Shown here piece after piece: positions 1 through 5,479 of a stretch of 5,479 bases of DNA (its first letter is position 1; each line of letters begins with the position of its first letter). This stretch comes from Planctomycetota bacterium (GTDB lineage Bacteria; Planctomycetota; SZUA-567; H5-PLA8; CALKMO01): contig JAOACM010000301.1 of NCBI GenBank assembly GCA_026417845.1, forward strand, positions 1-5,479, written 5' to 3'. Position numbers and translations under genes: made by a program. The notes below the pieces were generated by a model. The model did no database searches and had not been told where the DNA came from. It saw only the letters and a program-made list of their open reading frames with translations.

Positions 1-622
1 CGTTGCAGCAGTCCAGCGCTACCCGGAATCGCCTGGATCGTATGGACGGCACGTCCAGGACGGTCAGTATGTGGCTGACGTGGTGAGCCTCGGCGTCCGG
101 AACGGTCTCGACCCCCCTCAGCTTATCCCAGGGGCACCTGATGAAATCGCCGTTGTAGTATGTGTTAAGGAGGTCGCGCCCCTCCTCCGCATTCAGGTAT
201 ATCCCGTCAGCCCTGAAGAACTTGAGCGCGTTCCATTCGATCGGATTATGACTGGCCGATATCACGATTCCCCCATCGGCCCTCAGGTGTTCTATCATCA
301 TGGTGGCCGTGGGAGTCGCCACGATCCCGACGTCGAGTATGCGGCAACCGGTCGAGAGCAGTCCGCCGAACACGGAGTGCTTGACCATGTCTCCGGAGAC
401 TCTGGTGTCGCGTCCCACCACTACGGTGCCGGAGTTCAGATAGGTTCCGAAGGCTTCCCCAAGGCGGCAGAGAAGGCCCGGCGTCAGCGATCGGCCCACT
501 ATGCCGCGCACGCCCGATACTGATATCATCAGGTCGCTCATCACGGCCTGGGCGTGCGTGCTGTTCCCTCCCCCGTGCGCGTCTCCGCCCGACACGGCTC
601 GTTCCCCTCTTCCCCTCTTCAT
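1..622 (-). CDS. glmM: Phosphoglucosamine mutase-like phosphohexose mutase, N-terminal part (3' end cut by window edge)
   Basis: Translation of the minus strand from an ATG at 622-620 stays open for 207 codons to the window edge. It shows the alpha-D-phosphohexomutase signature: an N-terminal substrate motif SVSGVRGIVG (residues 34-43), VVVGRDTRVSG (67-77), and the phosphoserine loop ISASHNP (121-127, catalytic Ser124), followed by NALKFF. GlmM converts glucosamine-6-phosphate to glucosamine-1-phosphate in the cytoplasm for UDP-GlcNAc and peptidoglycan synthesis. About 445 residues are usual for the family, so domain 1 and the start of domain 2 are present here. SVSGVRG replaces the GTDGIRG of E. 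coli GlmM, as in some other phyla. The SD AAGGGAG (633-627) lies 4 nt upstream and supports this start. It gives a Gly/Arg-rich extension of 27 residues before an in-frame Met28 (541-539), which has no SD. The specificity loop lies outside the window, so a phosphomannomutase or phosphoglucomutase remains possible. Confidence 0.88.
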   Translation of the reverse strand, partial: MKRGRGERAVSGGDAHGGGNSTHAQAVMSDLMISVSGVRGIVGRSLTPGLLCRLGEAFGTYLNSGTVVVGRDTRVSGDMVKHSVFGGLLSTGCRILDVGIVATPTATMMIEHLRADGGIVISASHNPIEWNALKFFRADGIYLNAEEGRDLLNTYYNGDFIRCPWDKLRGVETVPDAEAHHVSHILTVLDVPSIRSRRFRVALDCCN

Positions 623-762
623 CTCTCTCCCTTGTAATTGTTTGCCGTGCCCATATGTTTGGAGCGCAACGGGCAGAGCGGACCCATTTGTAGTAGCGCC
701 ATTGCTATCCCGTTCGGACGCGCCACTGCAGATAGTAGCCGCCGCCCGAACGCGGCAAACAA
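619..762 (-). CDS. Possible 47-residue leader peptide, overlapping the glmM start
   Basis: An open frame starts at TTG (762-760), directly after an in-frame TAA (765-763). It ends at TGA (621-619), which overlaps the glmM ATG in an ATGA arrangement, the classic layout for translational coupling. A purine-rich SD, GGAGGGAGGG (775-766), sits about 8 nt before the TTG. Internal ATG codons at 702-700, 687-685 and 654-652 are alternative starts but have poor SDs. The product would be basic and moderately hydrophobic (it starts MFAAFGRRLL and ends NNYKGER), and it matches no family I know. The frame coincides exactly with the inverted-repeat module 634-766, so its openness could be a by-product of RNA structure or of GC content. 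Its codons show no clear preference that would settle the question. I consider it possible rather than likely. Confidence 0.27.
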   Translation of the reverse strand: MFAAFGRRLLSAVARPNGIAMALLQMGPLCPLRSKHMGTANNYKGER

Positions 763-766
763 TTAC
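634..766 (-). promoter_or_regulatory. Candidate structured 5' leader of glmM, closed by a 14-bp inverted repeat
   Basis: On the minus strand, GTAATTGTTTGCCG (766-753) is perfectly complementary to CGGCAAACAATTAC (647-634), and the glmM SD begins one base later. Nested inside are CGTTCGG (752-746) with CCGAACG (717-711), which stacks directly on the closing stem; GCTACT (739-734) with AGTGGC (727-722), closing a 6-nt loop; and GCAATGG (705-699) with CCGTTGC (672-666). A 5-bp alternative, TGCCC (675-671) with GGGCA (652-648), competes with the last helix and would extend the closing stem. This multi-helix layout beside an SD is what cis-acting leaders look like, but I recognise no riboswitch consensus. 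A small inverted-repeat mobile element is the main alternative. A weak promoter reading (TTGTTT 762-757, TACTAT 737-732, 19-bp spacer) would start transcription inside the module and exclude the folded form. Confidence 0.5.
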
Positions 767-794
767 CCTCCCTCCGCCCGGCCTTCCCGCGCCC
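766..794 (-). other. Five-run G3 motif (putative G-quadruplex)
   Basis: The minus strand carries five GGG runs at 794-792, 788-786, 779-777, 772-770 and 768-766, separated by 3, 6, 4 and 1 nt. This satisfies the usual G3 N1-7 quadruplex pattern with one spare run. It lies between the rpoD-proximal hairpin and the 14-bp inverted repeat, and its last run is also the first base of that repeat and the SD of the small open frame. Such motifs arise by chance in GC-rich DNA, so function is an inference. Confidence 0.4.
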
Positions 795-797
795 GGA

Positions 798-821
798 GGA
801 GCCGCCGCCCGCGGCGGCTCC
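798..821 (-). terminator. Perfect 10-bp GC hairpin downstream of rpoD
   Basis: GGAGCCGCCG (798-807) and CGGCGGCTCC (812-821) are perfect complements around a 4-nt loop, 45 bp beyond the rpoD stop. Position and stability fit a transcription terminator or an mRNA 3'-end stabiliser. There is no T-run after the stem on the minus strand, so intrinsic termination would have to be U-independent or incomplete, which would let rpoD transcripts read into the glmM leader. Confidence 0.5.
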
Positions 822-865
822 CAGTCTCGCGATTCCCCCGCCGCCCCCGCCCGACCGGCGCGGAT

Positions 866-2572
<1,707 letters not shown>

Positions 2573-2581
2573 CTCTTCGTT

Positions 2582-2590
2582 CCTCCCCTT
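2582..2590 (-). promoter_or_regulatory. Shine-Dalgarno sequence fixing the rpoD TTG start
   Basis: AAGGGGAGG on the minus strand lies 9 nt before the TTG at 2572-2570. It is the only strong purine-rich site near the region 1.1 start, and it is why I accept a TTG initiation codon. A weak start codon behind a strong SD may moderate sigma factor output; that is inference. Confidence 0.75.
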
Positions 2591-2625
2591 CTCCGCTCCG
2601 CCGGTCGGTCTCCCTGACGAGGTCT

Positions 2626-2640
2626 CCCCGACGGTCGGGG
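2626..2640 (-). other. Small GC hairpin in the dnaG-rpoD gap
   Basis: CCCCGA (2640-2635) and TCGGGG (2631-2626) pair around a 3-nt loop, just after the dnaG stop (2651-2649). There is no T-run, so full termination is unlikely. In E. coli the dnaG-rpoD junction is an mRNA processing site that uncouples primase and sigma levels; a similar role here is only an analogy. GGTCTCCC occurs twice on the plus strand around it (2607-2614 and 2621-2628). Confidence 0.35.
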
Positions 2641-2648
2641 CGGTGCAG

Positions 2649-4529
2649 CTACGCGTCGGCCGGCAATCGCTCAGCCCTGAGCCGTTGCCTTTCCTTCCTC
2701 AGGACCGCGGCCTCTTCCTCCAGTCGCGCGGCCTCCATGCCGTCGCCGCCCAGCCTGGCCGCGACGGCGCGCCGCTCAGCCTCCCTGATCCGCGCCTCCA
2801 GCCTGAGCTCCAGGACCCGCTTGAGCCGGAAGCGGAATTCTTCATCCTCCGTCATCATCCTCGACCCGACGAATGGTTCGGCCAGCATCTTTATCGCCAG
2901 CCGTTGCGCCTCGGAGTCCTCGATCTCCCGCGCCAGCGTGTCGGCGGGGCGGTTTCCGAGGCGCCCGGCCGCATACGCGGCGAGCAACCGATTGCCGATC
3001 TCGCGCAGATCGGGCCGGCTGAGCGCCGTCAGGTCCACGCGCGTGGCGGCCCGCTCGACCAGGGGCGGCCGATGGAGCAGCATCTTCAGCAGATCGCGCT
3101 CGGCCGCTGCCAGAGTGTCCATGGCCCCCGCGCCCCCGCTCCCGGCACCCCCGGCTGGCGTCGGAAGGCCGGCCGGAACCGGAGCCGACGCCACGGCGGG
3201 CGCGGAATCGGCCGACCCCGCCCTGACCTCCGGAAACTTCAAATCCTCCTCCCTCAAACGAAGCCTCTCGGCCACCTGCCTCCGCAGGATATTCCGGCGC
3301 AGCGCGTCGCGCGCGCACGCGGCCGTCTCCATCAGATCGCCAGCGACCTCCGCAAGCACCCGGGGACTGGTCAGGTCTTTTCCGGCAATGGCCGCCTCGA
3401 ACTTGAAATCGAAAAGGTCCTTCGCCTCCTCCAGTGCCTTCCTGAAAGCCTCTACGCCTTCCGACAACAGAAAATCGCAGGGATCCTTTGCCTCCCCCGG
3501 TAGCCGCGCCACCTTCGCCGGCACGTCCTCGGCCAGCAACACAGGAAGCGATCTCAGACTGGCTTTCATCCCAGCCTCGTCGCTGTCGGTAAGGAGCACC
3601 AGCTCGTCGGCGTACCTGCCAAGCGTCCTTACATGATCCCGCGTCAGCGCCGTCCCCATTATCGCCACCGCGTTCCCCACTCCGAACTGGTGGCACATGA
3701 TAACATCCGTGTATCCCTCAACGAGGATCGCCCGTCGCGACGAACTTATCGCCGCCCTGGCCTGGGAAAGACCGTATATAATCTTCCCCTTGCTGAAGAC
3801 AGGCGACTCGCGCGTGTTCAGGTATTTCGGCTCCCCGTCCCCCAGCACCCGCCCTCCGAAACCCAGTATCCGCCCCTGGGCATCCGGAATCGGGAATATC
3901 ACCCGCTCGCGGAAATAATCGTAAAGCGTCCCGTCGTCGCCCACCCCGGCCAGCCCGGCGCGTTCTATTGCCTTGTCCGGAGCGCCCTTGGACCGCAGAT
4001 GGTTTACCAGTCCCCCGCCACCTGGCGCGTATCCCAGCCCGAACTTCCTCCAGCTCTCCTCGCTTATCCCGCGCCCCTTCAGGTACTCGCGCGCCCGCCG
4101 GCCCGCATCAGATGCCAACTGCTCCCCGAAATATTCGGTGGCGGCGGCATTCAACCGGAAAAGATACTCCTTCCATTCCATCCACTTCCGGTACTCGTCG
4201 GCTTCCGCGCCGCCATCCTCCCGCCGGGGAGGCTGTATGTTTGCCCGGCGCCCCAGCGTCTCCAGCGCCTCGCGAAAATCCACCCTGTCTGATTCCATCA
4301 CGAACGATATGATGTCTCCGCCCTTGCCGCAACCGAAGCAGTGAAAAAACTGACCCTCCTGGTTCACGTTGAACGACGGTGTCTTCTCCCGATGGAACGG
4401 GCATAACCCCTTCCAGTTCCTGCCGGAACGCTTCAGCGCCACGCCATAAGACTGAACCACCTCCACGATATCGTTGGCGTCCTTAATGAGTCTCTTATAT
4501 TCTTCCCATGCCCTGTCCGCCGTCGCCAT
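2649..4529 (-). CDS. dnaG: DNA primase (DnaG)
   Basis: This 626-residue protein synthesises the RNA primers for replication at the fork, working with the replicative helicase. The N-terminal CHC2 zinc domain has Cys43, His46, Cys64 and Cys67 (CPFH and CFGC). The catalytic core follows, with ERVIFPI (208-214), GFGGRVLGDGEPKYLNT (223-239), and the TOPRIM metal-binding elements LVEGYTDV (Glu271) and LLTDSDEAG (Asp315, Asp317), then the acidic KDPCDF (348-353). A Pro/Ala/Gly-rich linker (about 436-469) leads to a helical, charged C-terminal domain (about 472-626) in the position of the helicase-binding domain. Length is close to E. coli DnaG (581) with a longer linker and tail. The ATG start is preceded by AAGGTGG (4545-4539) with 9-nt spacing. 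rpoD follows after 76 bp; no rpsU is seen upstream. Confidence 0.97.
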   Translation of the reverse strand: MATADRAWEEYKRLIKDANDIVEVVQSYGVALKRSGRNWKGLCPFHREKTPSFNVNQEGQFFHCFGCGKGGDIISFVMESDRVDFREALETLGRRANIQPPRREDGGAEADEYRKWMEWKEYLFRLNAAATEYFGEQLASDAGRRAREYLKGRGISEESWRKFGLGYAPGGGGLVNHLRSKGAPDKAIERAGLAGVGDDGTLYDYFRERVIFPIPDAQGRILGFGGRVLGDGEPKYLNTRESPVFSKGKIIYGLSQARAAISSSRRAILVEGYTDVIMCHQFGVGNAVAIMGTALTRDHVRTLGRYADELVLLTDSDEAGMKASLRSLPVLLAEDVPAKVARLPGEAKDPCDFLLSEGVEAFRKALEEAKDLFDFKFEAAIAGKDLTSPRVLAEVAGDLMETAACARDALRRNILRRQVAERLRLREEDLKFPEVRAGSADSAPAVASAPVPAGLPTPAGGAGSGGAGAMDTLAAAERDLLKMLLHRPPLVERAATRVDLTALSRPDLREIGNRLLAAYAAGRLGNRPADTLAREIEDSEAQRLAIKMLAEPFVGSRMMTEDEEFRFRLKRVLELRLEARIREAERRAVAARLGGDGMEAARLEEEAAVLRKERQRLRAERLPADA

Positions 4530-4753
4530 ACTGATCCACCACCTTGCGCCCCTCTTCCGGCACCCTCGCCCAGTATCTGAATCCTCCTCTGGTGGTCCGT
4601 CTACTACCCCGCAGACCGAATCCCCCTGACTCCATCTCCTTAATGAGGCGGTGTAATCACCTCCCCCCTGCCCTTAAAACTTACGTTCTCCAGATTAAAC
4701 GGGGAACCCCAAAAACTTCCGGTTGCTCAGGGGTTGTGCGCGGGATTCTTCAC

Positions 4754-4782
4754 GGTATAGCGGGCGGTGCGACACATCCCAA
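4754..4782 (-). promoter_or_regulatory. Weak sigma-70-like promoter candidate for dnaG-rpoD
   Basis: The minus strand has TTGGGA (4782-4777) and TATACC (4759-4754) separated by exactly 17 bp. Each hexamer matches the sigma-70 consensus at 4 of 6 positions. It would give a leader of about 215 nt before dnaG. Other promoters in this gap are equally possible; the consensus TTGACA at 4866-4861 has only a T-run at the -10 distance. Confidence 0.25.
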
Positions 4783-4829
4783 ACCTTCCCCCACACAAAA
4801 CGTCCTCTCCCCAAGTCGAACAGACTTAA

Positions 4830-4849
4830 GTATGGCAAAAAAACCATAC
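4830..4849. repeat. 6-bp inverted repeat around an A7 tract
   Basis: GTATGG (4830-4835) and CCATAC (4844-4849) are perfect complements around CAAAAAAA. On the minus strand the loop is T7, and the element begins 11 bp after a TTGACA hexamer (4866-4861), so it lies where a promoter spacer and -10 box would be. It could be an operator or a chance palindrome in AT-rich DNA. Confidence 0.35.
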
Positions 4850-5052
4850 GTTTCGCATAATGTCAAGAGGTACGCGCATGTTTGCTGGGCATGGCATCGC
4901 ATCTCATTGTCCAATAATATGTTACGCTCAAAAAATTTCCGGCTCCAAGTAAACTCGACATACACCTTTCTACCTCGCAATCCATTTTATATGGGTTATG
5001 AGATATCACATATATGCTATCCGCACGAATCAAAAAACTTGAATCATGTAGA

Positions 5053-5083
5053 TCGCAAGTCCCTTAAAAATAAAGACTTGCGA
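5053..5083. repeat. 9-bp inverted repeat with AT-rich loop
   Basis: TCGCAAGTC (5053-5061) and GACTTGCGA (5075-5083) are perfect complements around a 13-nt A/T-rich loop. No T-run follows the stem on either strand, so an intrinsic terminator for the right-hand gene is not supported. Half-site centres lie about two helical turns (22 bp) apart, which would also suit a dimeric regulator bound on one face of the DNA; that is inference. Confidence 0.45.
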
Positions 5084-5208
5084 AAAACCAACCGATCCAT
5101 CTGTCTCAACTCGTTATCCAAGATCATGTCGTGACACATGTGCCTCAAGGCTTTACTTCGAAATAAGTTACAACACTTCTAGAGGACGTACCACGGCGCC
5201 ACTACGGA

Positions 5209-5479
5209 TTACTTCTTCCGTGGCTTGCGTTCAGCTGGCCTGGTTGGCGGTACGACTGGCTTCGGATCAGATTTCGCAGGCGTTGTGGCGGGATTAACCG
5301 TCGCTGGCTTGCAACACTCTTCTTTTGAAGTCTGAGGCGCTGGAGCGACAGTCTGCTTGAGAGGTGGTGGAGTCGAGGGTTGCCTGGCTGGTTTCGTGCC
5401 GGGAGCGACACAATCCGGCATCCAAAGGCACTTGAGCTGATCACAGTCTTTCCTCTTCTCCGTGGAAAAACACGGCGAA
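5209..5479 (-). CDS. Unrecognised Cys/Pro/Lys-rich protein, C-terminal part (5' end cut by window edge)
   Basis: The minus-strand frame is open from the window edge to TAA at 5211-5209, giving the last 89 residues of a protein I do not recognise. Its first part is cysteine-rich, with Cys at visible residues 3, 12, 17 and 23 (CDQLKCLWMPDC) and a Cys-Cys pair at 55-56. From residue 26 on it is low-complexity, rich in Pro, Ala, Thr and Lys, with PxxP repeats and a basic end, ERKPRKK. Nineteen of the 89 residues are proline. Such tails are usually flexible and often belong to secreted, envelope or nucleic-acid-associated proteins, but no function can be assigned. GC content is lower than in dnaG and rpoD. 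The in-frame ATG at 5421-5419 has no clear SD, and the frame continues past it, so the true start is probably beyond the window. A Ser/Arg/Leu-rich frame overlapping it looks like its shadow. Confidence 0.6.
   Translation of the reverse strand, partial: SPCFSTEKRKDCDQLKCLWMPDCVAPGTKPARQPSTPPPLKQTVAPAPQTSKEECCKPATVNPATTPAKSDPKPVVPPTRPAERKPRKK

Larger units (their letters stand above)
4530..5208. other. AT-richer intergenic region upstream of dnaG, no confirmed gene
   Basis: No tRNA, rRNA or recognisable protein appears in these 679 bases. The part next to dnaG (to about 4800) is moderately GC-rich. From about 4860 to 5100 the GC content falls to roughly 32-47% per 60-base line, unlike the flanking genes. 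Contents worth noting are two inverted repeats, a weak promoter candidate facing dnaG, a nine-base SD-like sequence without a start codon, clustered GCAT words at 4876-4905, and a CACATGTG palindrome at 5135-5142. One plus-strand frame stays open from 4544 to 5134 (ATG at 4643) but lacks an SD and resembles nothing I know. The region probably carries the promoter of the dnaG-rpoD unit, perhaps with the remains of a lost or transferred segment. Confidence 0.6.

Noticed and set aside
71..523. 150-codon plus-strand frame antisense to the mutase
   Set aside because: The opposite strand carries clear phosphohexomutase motifs through the same bases.
2643..3636. Long plus-strand frames antisense to dnaG (also 3633-4344)
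   Set aside because: Arg/Ser/Pro-rich shadows of dnaG, with no SD and no recognisable domain.
4648..4664. Plus-strand resemblance to the 16S rRNA 3' end (GCGGT...ATCACCTCC)
   Set aside because: Only about 17 bases resemble it; the preceding helix-45-type sequence and the rest of 16S are missing, so it is not an rRNA remnant.
4690..4720. GGGGAACCCC followed by A5 as a terminator
   Set aside because: The stem is only 3-4 bp with a tiny loop, and no T-run follows it on either strand in the right orientation.
4838..4866. Minus-strand TTGACA (4866-4861) as a dnaG promoter
   Set aside because: At 17-bp spacing the -10 position is TTTTTT, and no better hexamer lies at 16 or 18 bp.
4750..4980. 76-codon minus-strand frame starting at TTG in the AT-rich gap
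   Set aside because: It has no SD, a non-ATG start and no known features, and it overlaps the promoter region expected for dnaG.
5202..5444. 80-codon minus-strand Ser/Arg/Leu-rich frame
   Set aside because: The overlapping frame ending at 5209 runs through the window edge and has a coherent Cys-rich plus Pro/Lys-rich composition; this one looks like its +1 shadow.

Overview
The window looks like a core chromosomal segment of a high-GC bacterium. Every recognisable gene lies on the minus strand, so transcription runs from the right edge to the left. The order of reading is: the C-terminal end of an unrecognised Cys/Pro-rich protein (5209-5479), an AT-richer gap of about 680 bp, dnaG (DNA primase, 2649-4529), rpoD (primary sigma factor, 866-2572), a 243-bp structured intergenic region, and the first 207 codons of a GlmM-type phosphohexose mutase (1-622). 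The sigma-factor region 4 wording (LTYREREIIKLRYGLGDGYTYTL) and the mutase N-terminal motif SVSGVRGIVG remind me of Planctomycetota/PVC-type bacteria. That placement comes from memory of family sequences and is tentative.

dnaG and rpoD form the conserved core of the macromolecular synthesis operon. They are separated by 76 bp that hold a small GC hairpin and a good Shine-Dalgarno (SD) sequence for rpoD. No rpsU (ribosomal protein S21) gene, the usual first gene of this operon in proteobacteria, is visible upstream of dnaG. Primase makes the RNA primers for replication and sigma-70 directs housekeeping transcription. The mutase makes glucosamine-1-phosphate for the cell wall and probably belongs to a separate transcription unit.

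The most unusual part is the rpoD-glmM gap (623-865), read on the minus strand. It contains a perfect 10-bp GC hairpin, then a five-run G3 motif, then a 133-nt module closed by a perfect 14-bp inverted repeat. The 3' arm of that repeat directly abuts the glmM SD sequence. Inside the module are further nested helices, two of them mutually exclusive. A 47-codon open frame with a strong SD and a TTG start runs through the same module and ends in an ATGA overlap with glmM. This is either a structured cis-regulatory leader, a translationally coupled leader peptide, or both. I do not recognise it as a known RNA family.

The gap upstream of dnaG (4530-5208) drops to roughly 32-47% GC over about 4860-5100, against clearly higher GC in the genes. 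It holds inverted repeats, a weak sigma-70-like promoter candidate, an orphan nine-base perfect anti-SD complement, and a long stop-free plus-strand frame of uncertain meaning.
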